From: Planctellipticum sp942493135
GTDB taxonomy: Bacteria > Planctomycetota > Planctomycetia > Planctomycetales > Planctomycetaceae
NCBI GenBank assembly: GCA_942493135.1
Contig: OW818684.1
Span: 1,488,001-1,552,000 of the forward strand
Direction: 5' to 3'
Length of the DNA stretch: 64,000 nucleotides
Numbering within the stretch: position 1 is the first letter of the stretch; each line of letters opens with the position of its first letter. The translations under genes were made by a program, and so were the position numbers. Below are positions 52,249-61,691 of this stretch, one piece after another. A model generated the notes under the pieces. That model saw nothing but the letters and a program-made list of their open reading frames with translations. It was not told where the DNA came from and made no database searches.

Positions 52249-53517
52249 TCACTTCGCCTTCTTGATTCTCACGGCCACTTCGCCCGAATTGTCGCCCAGT
52301 TCGTGCCAGGCGTCTTTGCATCGCAGAAACAGCTTGCCGTCCTGCGTCGCCGTGAATTCGCCGCTGTCGCTGAGCGCAAACGGCTCCGACAGCTTGTAGT
52401 CCTCGAAGTAAACCCCTTCGAGCACGCCGCGGCCCTCGGAATTGCCGGCGGCCGTGACCGCCTCGCCATCCTTGTCGAGCTTCCAGTCGCCCGTCGCCGT
52501 AAAGCTGTAGGTCTCCCCCTCATTGGCCAGCAGCCGCGACGCCTGCCAGCCCTGGTTGGCATCGATTTTTGAGACAGCGCTGGCGTTCCCGCGCACGGCG
52601 GAGAATTTTGTCTTCCAGTCCCAACTGCACAGATCGGCACGGTAGCCGCGGTCAAAGTGCTCCAGGAAGAACAGGTACTCGAAGCTGATTTCCTCGGCCA
52701 TCGGCCCGTAGACGTCTTCGAAACTCGTCCGTTTGTTGGTCAGCAATGCCAGACCGAGGGGACGGAACCGGGGGGCGTAATTCGTGTTGTTCGCCAGCAG
52801 ATGGCACAACGCCCACCGCCACGCATAGTTCTGCCAGCTGTCCCCGGTCGTCTGGTTCGGCGAGACCAGCTCCCGCAGCGTTTTGGGCTCCTCGGACTTC
52901 AGATACTTTACCACCACTTCGTGGCAGTTGACGGCGCTGTCCTTGTCCTTCCAGTACTGACCCATCTCGGCCATCCCTTCGGAGTACCAGACCGGCCCGG
53001 TCCGTCCGAAGTTGAGCTGGCAGTACGCGTGCACAGCTTCGTGCTGCGGCGTGCCGCGATCGGCCACCGCATAGACAACCGCCTTCGCCGCCAGCGCCTC
53101 GCCCGTCGCGCGGTTCTCCAGCGTCTGCCCCAGAGTCACTCCGCCCCCGGTTTCGATGCTCTCCAGACCGCGAGGATTGAGCGATCCAGCGGGCCACTTC
53201 TCCAGGTCCTTCACCACGTACATTTCGACGAGCTGCGAATTGGGCCGGCCCCAGTACTTGGAAATCAGGACCAGCATCGTCTCCAGACGCACGAGCAGGT
53301 CTTCGGCTTCCTCTTTCGGCAGATCCGTATGGACGACAAAATTCTTGGACTGATAGGTTTGCGGTCCAACCGCGCTCTCGGCCTCCTTGCCCCGCGGCGC
53401 AGCCTTCGCCCGCGAACCTTGCGCCCACGCCGCTTGACCGGTCAGCAGTCCAAACATCACGCTGGCGGTCAGCAACAGCCGCCCGCTCCAGGTTTGCATT
53501 CGTCTGAGTTCCAGCAT
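52249..53517 (-). CDS. Secreted gluzincin-like metallopeptidase
   Basis: A 422-residue protein with a signal peptide (LLLTASVMFGLLTGQAAWA). HEAVHAYCQ fits HExxH, and YSEGMAEM would supply the third zinc ligand Glu, as in peptidase-MA-like and DUF1570 families. FVVHTDLPKEEAEDLLVRLE matches their usual N-terminal strand. The C-terminal 100 residues are beta-rich and may be a carbohydrate-binding-like module. ATG 53517 with GGAG upstream is chosen. Substrate unknown. Confidence 0.74.
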   Translation of the reverse strand: MLELRRMQTWSGRLLLTASVMFGLLTGQAAWAQGSRAKAAPRGKEAESAVGPQTYQSKNFVVHTDLPKEEAEDLLVRLETMLVLISKYWGRPNSQLVEMYVVKDLEKWPAGSLNPRGLESIETGGGVTLGQTLENRATGEALAAKAVVYAVADRGTPQHEAVHAYCQLNFGRTGPVWYSEGMAEMGQYWKDKDSAVNCHEVVVKYLKSEEPKTLRELVSPNQTTGDSWQNYAWRWALCHLLANNTNYAPRFRPLGLALLTNKRTSFEDVYGPMAEEISFEYLFFLEHFDRGYRADLCSWDWKTKFSAVRGNASAVSKIDANQGWQASRLLANEGETYSFTATGDWKLDKDGEAVTAAGNSEGRGVLEGVYFEDYKLSEPFALSDSGEFTATQDGKLFLRCKDAWHELGDNSGEVAVRIKKAK

Positions 53518-53575
53518 CTTGGACTCCAGGGGGCACAAACACTCCCGACACCTTCAGACTCGTAGCTTGCCCACG

Positions 53576-55537
53576 CTATTCCGGCAACTTCCAGCCCGCA
53601 TCGAACACGTCGGCCCATGCGGTTTCCTCCGCATACTTGCCACCGGACTGCCGGGAAAACTTCAGTACGGCAATGTCTCCCAGCCGGGGATATAGCGTCG
53701 CATTGCTCGCCTTGAACTCCGGTTCGTGGAAGGTATGCCCCGAATTGATCACCACGTACTTGTGCGGATTGAGCGGGTTCGGAAAGACCAGCACCGCCGC
53801 GTGCGTCTGCGCATCGTAGCTGTTCCCCGCGACAGTCAGTTCGGTCTTCGTCCACCGGATCGGCAGCCGGTCGATCACTTTTGCCAGCACCGCGTTGGAC
53901 CCCGGATCTCCGAACAGCACCAGGTGATTCTCGGCGATCTGCTCCGGCGTGAGCTGCGTGTCATTGACGACCGGCAATGCGGCTCGGAGCCACTTGTCAT
54001 ATTCCCGTCCAAAGCGCTCCAGCGACCACTCGGCATACGCGGCGTGCTCGCCGTTCCAGGCGGTTCCGGTGGGCTTTACGCAGAGAAAGGACTCCATGAA
54101 GGCGTCGTCGATCGGCCCCTGCAGCCCGTGTCGTTTTCGCCGGTCGCCGTTCTCGAAGAACTTGATCGAAGACCGATGATCCAGCGTCCGCCAGCGGTCG
54201 TCTTCGTGCACGAAGACGACTCCGGGGAGCAGACCGTCGGCGGCGGCCCGCAACGCCGTCGGCGGATTGCCGTCGATCACGATCGACTCCGCCACGTTCC
54301 GGTCGATCTGGAACGCCGCCACGTTTCGCGTCGTCACGGTCAGCTTGTCGTCCTGCCCGTCCAGTTTCCCCTCAATCCTGGTTTCCGCATACGGTTCGAT
54401 CTGCTCCTCAAGCGTCGCCCAGAAGCAGGAATTGTACCGAGGCGTGTACGTCACGAATTTGAGTTCGAACGGTTCCGGGAACTTCGGCTTGCCCTTCGCC
54501 GAGTGCTCCGCATGAAAGGCCATGAACTCCTTCAGACTGTCCGGATGCCACTTGTGCTCGACGCCCGGCCCGATCAGCAGAGGAATCGGCGCACCGGCGG
54601 CCCGGCCCAGCTCGGTCATCGTTTTCGCAGCCAGCAACTGCTTGTCCAGCTCACCGCCGTATCCGATGATCGGCACGTCGAACGCGTTCCCGGAATAGTC
54701 GACCGCGTCGTAGATCCGCACCAGCTTCTGATGCAACGGCGAAAGCGGTTCCTTGAGATTCAGATACTTGACCGTGTCCACGAAACCCGCACCGGCCCCC
54801 ACGGAGGACCAGCGGTCGGGGTGATGCAGGCCGAGGTGCCACGCACCGGCCCCTCCCATCGAGAAGCCCCACAGCGTCACCCGCCGATCGTCGATCCGGT
54901 AGATCCTCCCCAAGGCATGGAGCGCCTCGAACACATCCGCCTCGCCGCTCCAGCGATAGGCGTTGTTCGTCCGCCCGAAGACGTCGAGCTGAATCCAGCC
55001 GGGGTTGTCCTTGAGCGGCTTGCCGTCGTGCTGACGGATGAAGGAAACCTCGTTGAGCGTGTCGCCCCGCCCGTGCAGAACCAGCTGCACCGGCCAGCGC
55101 TTGCCGGGCGACTGATCAAACTCCGCCGGCAGCGACACGGCATACGGCTGAACCGACCCGTCGACGCGGGAAACATAGGCCAGGATTCGCGAACCGGCCC
55201 CGGAGCGCCATGGTTGTTTGCCGTCGGCGAGCAGGTCCGCGCGCTTGAGACCCGTTTCGAGGGCCGTCAGCGCCCACTTCGCGTAGTCCGGTTTGTGGAA
55301 CTCGTTGTGCCGCAGCAGCCAGTCGGCGGCCTTGGCATAAACGGAGACTTCGGCGACCGCTGCCGGGTCGTCGGGATTCGACTGCGCAAGACTCTGTACT
55401 CGGTCCTGCAATCGCGTGAGCTGCTCGGCAATCTGCGGTTTCAACTCGGCGACGATCGCGGCCGGATCGGCCTGTTGAGCCTCAACGACGCCGACCGTAC
55501 TCCCCAGCAAAACCGCCGCCAATGTCCATCGCGTCAT
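53576..55537 (-). CDS. Secreted prolyl-oligopeptidase-type hydrolase
   Basis: A 653-residue protein with a signal peptide (WTLAAVLLGSTVGVVEA). The hydrolase domain has VQLVLHGRGD and the nucleophile elbow GFSMGGAGAWHLGLHHPD; the His is in PGVEHKWHPDS. A beta-rich C-terminal domain of about 270 residues follows. It may act on peptides or esters outside the cytoplasm. ATG 55537 begins the signal peptide. A CDGSH gene lies 50 bases upstream on the same strand. Confidence 0.8.
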   Translation of the reverse strand: MTRWTLAAVLLGSTVGVVEAQQADPAAIVAELKPQIAEQLTRLQDRVQSLAQSNPDDPAAVAEVSVYAKAADWLLRHNEFHKPDYAKWALTALETGLKRADLLADGKQPWRSGAGSRILAYVSRVDGSVQPYAVSLPAEFDQSPGKRWPVQLVLHGRGDTLNEVSFIRQHDGKPLKDNPGWIQLDVFGRTNNAYRWSGEADVFEALHALGRIYRIDDRRVTLWGFSMGGAGAWHLGLHHPDRWSSVGAGAGFVDTVKYLNLKEPLSPLHQKLVRIYDAVDYSGNAFDVPIIGYGGELDKQLLAAKTMTELGRAAGAPIPLLIGPGVEHKWHPDSLKEFMAFHAEHSAKGKPKFPEPFELKFVTYTPRYNSCFWATLEEQIEPYAETRIEGKLDGQDDKLTVTTRNVAAFQIDRNVAESIVIDGNPPTALRAAADGLLPGVVFVHEDDRWRTLDHRSSIKFFENGDRRKRHGLQGPIDDAFMESFLCVKPTGTAWNGEHAAYAEWSLERFGREYDKWLRAALPVVNDTQLTPEQIAENHLVLFGDPGSNAVLAKVIDRLPIRWTKTELTVAGNSYDAQTHAAVLVFPNPLNPHKYVVINSGHTFHEPEFKASNATLYPRLGDIAVLKFSRQSGGKYAEETAWADVFDAGWKLPE

Positions 55538-55587
55538 GCCATCATCCCGTTTCAGGTTCGTCGGCTCGTGGCCCGAAAGTTCTCGAT

Positions 55588-55827
55588 TCATCGGGCTGGC
55601 GGAGGAGACTCCGTCAACGGCTGGGGCGCCAGCTCGCCAGCTTGAAAGCCGCTATGCCGATGAGAGCCGTCACAGAACGGCCGCTTCCGTGAACCGCCGC
55701 AGCGGCAGAGAGCGATATTTGGCTGCCCGCTGAGATCAAACTTCTGCCCGTGATGATCGATCAGCGTGAAGTCGCCCGTCACCAGCAGCGGTCCGTTCTC
55801 GCGGGTCTTGATGACGACCTCGCCCAT
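55588..55827 (-). CDS. CDGSH iron-sulfur domain protein
   Basis: A 79-residue protein. The [2Fe-2S] site is intact: CRCGGSRKRPFCDGSH (three Cys and one His ligand). DGPLLVTGDFTLID-like text before it is typical of bacterial single-CDGSH proteins. Electron transfer or redox sensing is likely. A longer frame upstream has no coding look; ATG 55827 begins the conserved part. Confidence 0.9.
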   Translation of the reverse strand: MGEVVIKTRENGPLLVTGDFTLIDHHGQKFDLSGQPNIALCRCGGSRKRPFCDGSHRHSGFQAGELAPQPLTESPPPAR

Positions 55828-55951
55828 GCAGCTTGCTCCTCGACATCTGTTCCGAACCAGACAGCATACGCTCCACGGCGGTCCGGAACAATTCGCGAAA
55901 GCGCCGGCGGAGGGGATCGCGAGGAACCCGACTCGCCCGGGCAAGGCAGCG

Positions 55952-57670
55952 TCAGGTCGTCGACTTGCCGCCAGGCTCTTCCGGACCGCCGACCGTCGCT
56001 TCGACTTCCTTGAGCAACTGATCAAGGCGAAACGGTTTGTAGAGGACCGATTTGAGTCCCGCCTGGCGGGCTTTCACGATCGAATGGTGCGGATCGTAGC
56101 CAAAGCCAGTCATGAAGATCACCGGCAGATGCTCGCTGACTTCCCGGAGCTTGGTAAAACAGTCGAAGCCGGTCATGTCTGGCAGGCGGATGTCCGCGAT
56201 CACCGCGTCGTAGTGAAACGTGCGGACCATCAGCAGGGCTTCTTCGCCATTGTGAGCGGTCTCGACTTCGCAGCCAAATCGCCCCAGATGCTCGTGGGCG
56301 GCAAGCCGGACGGTTTCATCGCTGTCGACGACGAGAATCCGCTTGTTGCGCAGCTTCGTCCGCGGCGGCCCCGCCGACATCACTTTCTGCATGCGGGGAG
56401 AAATGGTTTCTCCCACTTTGTGAATCAGCTGGCGAATGCCGCGGGTGTGCTTCAGGATCCGCTGCAGCCGTTCCGCCACTGCGGGATCGTGGCCGATATA
56501 ACGGTCGAGAATCCACGTCGTGTCGTTGAGGATCTCGTCCATCGGCCGGGCGACTTCCCGCAGAATGAGAGTCGTGCTCTCCGTCGCTGTCGAGACCTTC
56601 TCCGCCGCCAGCAGTTCCAGCGTATTGAGCGCGATCGCCACGTCGCGCGAAAACAGCTCCAGAAACTGCAGATCCTCTTCGCTGAAAGCGCCCGGCTGAG
56701 CGCTCTCGACGTTAAAAGTCCCCAGCACGTCGTCGTGCAGCACCAGCGGCACCGTCATCGAACTGCGGGCGTTCGGCGCGCCGGGCAGATACAGCGGATC
56801 CCGGCTGGTGTCGTCGCAGAGGTAACTCTTCCCGGTCGCCGCAACGAATCCCGTGACGCCGTTGCCGGTCGGTTCTCCCTTGAGCTTACGATTCGCCGCC
56901 TCGTCGGTCATGCCGACGTTCAGCAGCGGCTCGAGCTGTTTCGTGTGCCGATCCAGCAGGCGAACTTCCACGGTCTCGAACTCGAGCACATCGTTCGTGA
57001 ACTGCACGATCTTCTGCTTGAGCAGCTCGACGCGATCGTCGACGGACATCTCTAGAATGTCTTCCGGAGACAGATCGCCCAGCTCCATCCCGGCTTGATG
57101 AATGGCGTTCAGCTTCTGCCGGTGCAGCACATCTTCAGAGATATCCCGCACCGTGACGACGATCAGTTCGGCGTCGCCAGCCCGCCGATAAAACACCGGG
57201 GCCGCATGCAGTTCGAAAAAGGTTTTGTCGCTGACTCGCACTGTCGTCCGGGCGGCTTCCCCGGCTCCAAGCGCCGTCTGCAGCGGGGCGAAATCGGGGC
57301 CGAGAATCTCGGCTTCACCGAGGATCTCCAGGAATCCCTTTCCGAGAACCGCTTCCTGCCCGACCATCCTGGCGAACTGATCGTTGCACCAGCGGACGCA
57401 AAAGGAGGAATCGAGCGCTGCGACACCTTCGGGCAATTGTCGCAGCAGGGATTCCAGGACCGGCCACAGGGGCGCCGCGTCAAGCCGGTCGCCGACAATA
57501 CAGACCGCAGCGAAGTGATCAGGCACGCCGGGCGTCAACGGACCTTCAGCGGCGCCCGCGGTGACCAGTTCAAACTGGTTCCGCAGCTGCTGCAGTACGG
57601 GGAGGTCTGCATCCGCCCGTGCACCGAGGACGAAGATCCGCGACAATTTTGACACCGAATCCTGCCGCAT
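55952..57670 (-). CDS. PAS-GAF-receiver protein with kinase-like linker
   Basis: A 572-residue protein. A variable N-terminal 70 residues precede a PAS domain at about 75-180 (EGVAALDSSFCVRWCNDQFARMVG). A GAF domain lies at about 210-370 (VTGFVAATGKSYLCDDTSRD). A helical segment at about 380-440 resembles a HisKA dimerisation domain, but REVARPMDEIL lacks the phospho-His, and no ATPase domain follows. A C-terminal receiver has ILVVDSDETVR, VIADIRLPDMTG (phospho-Asp) and VLYKPF. One residue of the acidic pair is Ser. It probably integrates a signal and is phosphorylated by another kinase. Confidence 0.86.
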   Translation of the reverse strand: MRQDSVSKLSRIFVLGARADADLPVLQQLRNQFELVTAGAAEGPLTPGVPDHFAAVCIVGDRLDAAPLWPVLESLLRQLPEGVAALDSSFCVRWCNDQFARMVGQEAVLGKGFLEILGEAEILGPDFAPLQTALGAGEAARTTVRVSDKTFFELHAAPVFYRRAGDAELIVVTVRDISEDVLHRQKLNAIHQAGMELGDLSPEDILEMSVDDRVELLKQKIVQFTNDVLEFETVEVRLLDRHTKQLEPLLNVGMTDEAANRKLKGEPTGNGVTGFVAATGKSYLCDDTSRDPLYLPGAPNARSSMTVPLVLHDDVLGTFNVESAQPGAFSEEDLQFLELFSRDVAIALNTLELLAAEKVSTATESTTLILREVARPMDEILNDTTWILDRYIGHDPAVAERLQRILKHTRGIRQLIHKVGETISPRMQKVMSAGPPRTKLRNKRILVVDSDETVRLAAHEHLGRFGCEVETAHNGEEALLMVRTFHYDAVIADIRLPDMTGFDCFTKLREVSEHLPVIFMTGFGYDPHHSIVKARQAGLKSVLYKPFRLDQLLKEVEATVGGPEEPGGKSTT

Positions 57671-57869
57671 GCCTGAATTGCGAGTCGGCTCGGATTATAG
57701 GGCCAGATCCGGCGACCAGCAATCTTCGATCCGTCCAACTCCCACTTTCAAGAACTGCAGCACTGCGTCAGATTCCCTGCACCGACCACGCGCCACTCGT
57801 CACCAGCACCGGCTTCCTCCGCTATACTGTCCGCCGTTCTGATCCGGACACCCGCATGGGACAACCATC

Positions 57870-58895
57870 ATGCAATACGCCTGGTTCTCGGGAGGCCTGA
57901 TTGTGACGGCGCTGGCGGCACACTCGATCCATGCGGGCGACGACGTCGTGCCGCACGTGGTCCTCGGCATTCACGGCGGGACCGGCGCCGAAAAGAAGGA
58001 CATGACCCCCGAACTGGACCGGCAGCTCCGCGTCCTCCTGACGAACGCTCTTCAGGCCGGCCACGACCGTCTCAAGACCGGCGGCGTCGGCCTCGACGCC
58101 GTCGAAACGGCCATCCGGGTGATGGAAGACTCGCCCCTGCTCAACGCCGGCAAGGGGGCGGTTTTCACGCACGAAGGCCGCAATGAGCTCGATGCCAGCA
58201 TCATGGATGGCAAGACGAAGAAAGCCGGGGCCGTCGCGGGTGTGACCATCGTCAGGAACCCGATCACCGCCGCCCGGGCGGTCATGGAGAAGTCGAAACA
58301 CGTGCTGTTCGTCGGCCGCGGCGCAGAAATCTTCGCCACGCAGCAGGGGCTCGACATCGTCGATCCCTCCTACTTCTGGACCGAAGAGCGCTGGAACGCC
58401 ATCCGCGATATCTGGAAGAAGGAAGCGGAAGCCAAAACCCGCAGCAGCAAGCTGCCTGCGCTCCCGACAAAGAAATCCGAGTACGGCACAGTCGGCGCAG
58501 TGGCGCTCGACGCGCACGGAAACCTCGCGGCCGGCACATCGACCGGCGGCATGACCAACAAGATGGCCGGTCGGGTCGGCGACTCCCCGATCATCGGGGC
58601 CGGCACCTATGCGGACAACGCAGCCGGGGCGATCTCCTGCACGGGCCACGGCGAATTCTTCATCCGCTACGCAGTCTCTCATGAGATCATCGCCCAGGTG
58701 AAGTACCGCGGGGTCAGCATCAAGGACGCTGCCGAGGAAGTCATCAACCGGCAGCTCAAAGAAGCCGGCGGCGAAGGCGCCTCGATCTGCCTCGACCCCA
58801 AGGGCAATTTCGCCACCGCCTACAATTCCGAAGGCCTCTATCGCGGCTGTATCACGAGCGACGGAAAGATCCGGATCCGGCTCTACGAGGAGTAG
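57870..58895 (+). CDS. Isoaspartyl peptidase/L-asparaginase (Ntn hydrolase)
   Basis: A 341-residue protein with a signal peptide (LIVTALAAHSIHA). The autocleavage Thr is in EYGTVGAVALD, which becomes the catalytic N-terminus; GTSTGGMTNKMAGRVGDSPIIGAG is the substrate loop. It removes isoaspartyl or asparagine residues, here in the periplasm. The first 170 residues form the alpha chain. It is divergent from the PAS-GAF-receiver gene. Confidence 0.92.
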   Translation: MQYAWFSGGLIVTALAAHSIHAGDDVVPHVVLGIHGGTGAEKKDMTPELDRQLRVLLTNALQAGHDRLKTGGVGLDAVETAIRVMEDSPLLNAGKGAVFTHEGRNELDASIMDGKTKKAGAVAGVTIVRNPITAARAVMEKSKHVLFVGRGAEIFATQQGLDIVDPSYFWTEERWNAIRDIWKKEAEAKTRSSKLPALPTKKSEYGTVGAVALDAHGNLAAGTSTGGMTNKMAGRVGDSPIIGAGTYADNAAGAISCTGHGEFFIRYAVSHEIIAQVKYRGVSIKDAAEEVINRQLKEAGGEGASICLDPKGNFATAYNSEGLYRGCITSDGKIRIRLYEE

Positions 58896-59000
58896 CGGCG
58901 ACTGTTCGGAGTCGGGAACTCGAACGAGCCGGTGGCTGAAGACCTCAATCGCCACACGGAAACGGTGGCACGGAAAATCGGCAGGAGTCCGGAAGCTTCG

Positions 59001-60182
59001 CTAAAGACTCTCGAAATTCTCCGCGAACTCCTCGTCCCTCCGCGTCTCGGCGAAAGATCTTGCCGCGTCCCCGCCGGCAGCGATCCAGCCGCCCCCCAAG
59101 ACGCGGTCGCCATCGTAGAACACGACCGCCTGTCCGGGAGCCACGCCGGACTGACGCTCGTCAAATGTCACACGCAGCCGATCCTCCGACTCGCAGGCGA
59201 GCGTACAGTGAGCCGCCGGGTGCTGGTAGCGGATCTGCGCCAGGCAGCGCAGCGGCTCCGGCAGGTCCGGCGCGAGCCAGTTGACGCGATCGGCGACCAG
59301 CGACTGGCACTCCAGATCCTCTTTGGTTCCAAGGACCACCTGCTTCGACTCAGCGTCAATGCGAATGACGAAACGGGGCTCGCCAAACGCAATCCCGAGC
59401 CCGCGCCGCTGCCCGATCGTGAAGTGCTCGTAGCCTTCGTGCTGCCCCAGAACTCGCCCGGCGGGATCGACGAACTCGCCAGCGGTCTCGAATTCCCCCC
59501 GGTGCCTCCGCAGAAAGCCCGCGTAGTCGTTGTCGGGCACGAAGCAGATTTCCTGGCTGTCGGGTTTGGTGGCGACGCGCAATCCAGCGCGTGCGGCCAG
59601 TTCGCGAATCTCCGGCTTGGTGTAGCCCCCCACCGGAAACTGAATCCGTCCCAGCAGGTCACGGGAGATTCCCGCCAGCACGTACGACTGGTCCTTAGCG
59701 GGATCGAGCCCCCGCACGAGGGCGGGCTCGTCTTCGCCGACATCCCTGAGTTGGGCGTAGTGCCCCGTTGCTATGGCGTCCGCCCCGACCTGTCGGGCGA
59801 AGTCCCACAGCTTGCCGAACTTCAACCAGTTATTGCACATGACGCAGGGATTCGGCGTCCGGCCAGCCAGATACTCGTCGGCAAAGTAGTCCTTGATCCG
59901 TCCGAATGCATTTTCAAAGTTCAGCGAGTAAAAGGGGATGTCGAGCAAGTCGGCGACGCGGCGGGCATCCGCCGCATCCGAGGCGCTGCAGCAGCCCTGT
60001 TTATTGGCCTTGGCGGTGACGATCGGCAGCGCCGGACCGATCCCGGTGTGGCAGGCGTAGTCGTCGGTCGCCCCAGAGCGCATGAAGAGCCCGATCACCT
60101 CGTGGCCCTGCTCCTTGAGCAATACCGCCGCGGCAGAACTGTCGACGCCACCGGACATTGCGAGAACGATGCGGGATGACAC
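59001..60182 (-). CDS. mnmA: tRNA-uridine 2-sulfurtransferase MnmA
   Basis: A 393-residue enzyme that thiolates U34 of tRNAs for Lys, Glu and Gln. The PP-loop is LAMSGGVDSSAAA. Both catalytic Cys are present: NPCVMCNNWLKFG and SQEICFVPDNDYAGFL. The last 17 or so residues (SFAETRRDEEFAENFE) are translated from a repeat copy at 59017-59059, so the C-terminus is an extension not expected in the family. ATG 60182 is the conserved start. Confidence 0.94.
   Translation of the reverse strand: MSSRIVLAMSGGVDSSAAAVLLKEQGHEVIGLFMRSGATDDYACHTGIGPALPIVTAKANKQGCCSASDAADARRVADLLDIPFYSLNFENAFGRIKDYFADEYLAGRTPNPCVMCNNWLKFGKLWDFARQVGADAIATGHYAQLRDVGEDEPALVRGLDPAKDQSYVLAGISRDLLGRIQFPVGGYTKPEIRELAARAGLRVATKPDSQEICFVPDNDYAGFLRRHRGEFETAGEFVDPAGRVLGQHEGYEHFTIGQRRGLGIAFGEPRFVIRIDAESKQVVLGTKEDLECQSLVADRVNWLAPDLPEPLRCLAQIRYQHPAAHCTLACESEDRLRVTFDERQSGVAPGQAVVFYDGDRVLGGGWIAAGGDAARSFAETRRDEEFAENFESL
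59017..59059. repeat. Single copy of the GxxExxY-associated repeat, inside mnmA
   Basis: Forty-three bases match the 44-bp arm at 25658-25701 with a few mismatches and one inserted base (shared CGCGAACTCCT-type and GCGTCTC words). It encodes the mnmA C-terminal tail. Confidence 0.72.
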
Positions 60183-60426
60183 AGGCCGTCCGGATCCAGA
60201 GCCGCGTAGAATTGGGTTCTCAATGCTGATCGCTCACGATATTGAATGTAGCCTCCAGCGAGAAAAACCGCTACGCGGCCCCTGAGCCCGTCTCGTCCGT
60301 CCAGGAAAACGACCCGAGCAAGCCAGTCGCAATCCATCGATTGCCGGAGACAATCGGAAGTTGTTCACCCTGCTCACATCAAGCCCCGAACTCAGCGGCA
60401 GTCTCGCCAATCCCGTTGCAGTGACA

Positions 60427-61677
60427 TTACTCGTCTTTCTCGGCTCCCCGACCTCTTTCGGCAGCATTCTTGAAAAAGACGCCCATGGGGTCGGCCGGCA
60501 GACGCTTTCGCCAGAACAGATACGAGAAGACCGCTTTCAGTCGCGGTGGCGGCCACCACTCCCGCAACGTCAACATCCGACGACGGCCGGTGTCAATGCG
60601 GTCGAGAGTTCTCGGAAACAGACAGCGCCGAACCAACCCGTCGTAAAATCGCAGCGATAGAGAATGGGGGGTTCCGCAAGTCACGGATTCCAAGTCCTCC
60701 AACGGGACCTGAATTCCACAGATGGCATTCAGGTATCGCAGGGCCAGAAAGCACTCTCTCCGCAGATTCAGGCGGCCGGCGCGGTGCGCAACCCGACCCC
60801 AGAATCCCGCCTCTTGAGAAAACCTGACCGCCATCTCGCGCATGTCCCACAGATCGCGAAATAGATTGTCGAACTCTCCGGTCCGAAATAAATTCGCCGC
60901 CGCGTGCAGAAACATATCCGCAGGCGCCAGGACCCTGAGAGGAGACTCCGAAAGTGGAATCGCGCCGTCGAACAGGCTGGAAGGGTCGAATTTGAGGCGG
61001 TCTTTCGGACGTATGATCGTGTAGTGTACATCGAGCGGAACCTTGCGTTCCGCATGCCACATCGGCGCAATCTCGTGGAGCCATCTGCGGTAGTATAAGA
61101 GATGTAGGGGCCTCTCTTCATTGCGGACCCACCCGCGTTGCCGCAGTGCTGCTTCGACTCGAGTCAGACAGTCCTCAGGCACCAGGATGTCGAGGTCACC
61201 AAATCGGCGTCCCTTTGAAAACGCATACCCTGAGAGCAGAAATGCGGCCCCCTTGAGAACAACAACCGGGTAATCCACGCCGTTCAGCGCCGCCTGCAGC
61301 CGCGAGACCTCCCAGCGAATCCGAGTTTCATTTGCATCTGCAGCCAGGATCGCTGACTGCAGATGGTGACGAATCGGTGCAGGAACGTTCGACTCAAAGC
61401 CGAATTGACGAACGCGCACGCAGATCTGAGACCAGACTCCCAGATACATTGCAATCGGCATGAGCCGAGTCCACGAATCGAGCGACAGCGCCGCCAGTCT
61501 CGAGGGTTCGTGCAGAACGCGCAGCACCAGCTCGCCACCAGTTTTGCAGCCGGCCGGGCGAATCCATTCCATCGCGGACTGAACGTCGTCGAGGGCCGAC
61601 GTTGACGAGTCCACAGCAACAACTTCCGCCATCATTCGGTTCCCGTCAGCGAATCTCAGCGGAACATCGGTCGCCAT
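60427..61677 (-). CDS. Nucleotidyltransferase family protein (NTP_transf_5 type)
   Basis: A 416-residue protein. The nucleotidyltransferase core is at about 140-180: KGRRFGDLDILVPEDCL supplies the G and D-x-D metal motif; YPVVVLKGAAFLLSGY precedes it, as in the family. The start is ATG 61677; a TTG overlapping the HprK-like stop would add six residues. It is last in a tight run after the HprK-related and PqqD-like genes. The target is unknown but probably a peptide or protein modified by the same system. Confidence 0.82.
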   Translation of the reverse strand: MATDVPLRFADGNRMMAEVVAVDSSTSALDDVQSAMEWIRPAGCKTGGELVLRVLHEPSRLAALSLDSWTRLMPIAMYLGVWSQICVRVRQFGFESNVPAPIRHHLQSAILAADANETRIRWEVSRLQAALNGVDYPVVVLKGAAFLLSGYAFSKGRRFGDLDILVPEDCLTRVEAALRQRGWVRNEERPLHLLYYRRWLHEIAPMWHAERKVPLDVHYTIIRPKDRLKFDPSSLFDGAIPLSESPLRVLAPADMFLHAAANLFRTGEFDNLFRDLWDMREMAVRFSQEAGFWGRVAHRAGRLNLRRECFLALRYLNAICGIQVPLEDLESVTCGTPHSLSLRFYDGLVRRCLFPRTLDRIDTGRRRMLTLREWWPPPRLKAVFSYLFWRKRLPADPMGVFFKNAAERGRGAEKDE

Positions 61678-61691
61678 TCTCTGACCGCGAC

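Noticed and set aside
53726..55645. Long plus-strand reading frame of 639 codons
   Set aside because: Antisense to a clear secreted hydrolase gene with signal peptide and GFSMGG; long antisense frames are common at this GC level.
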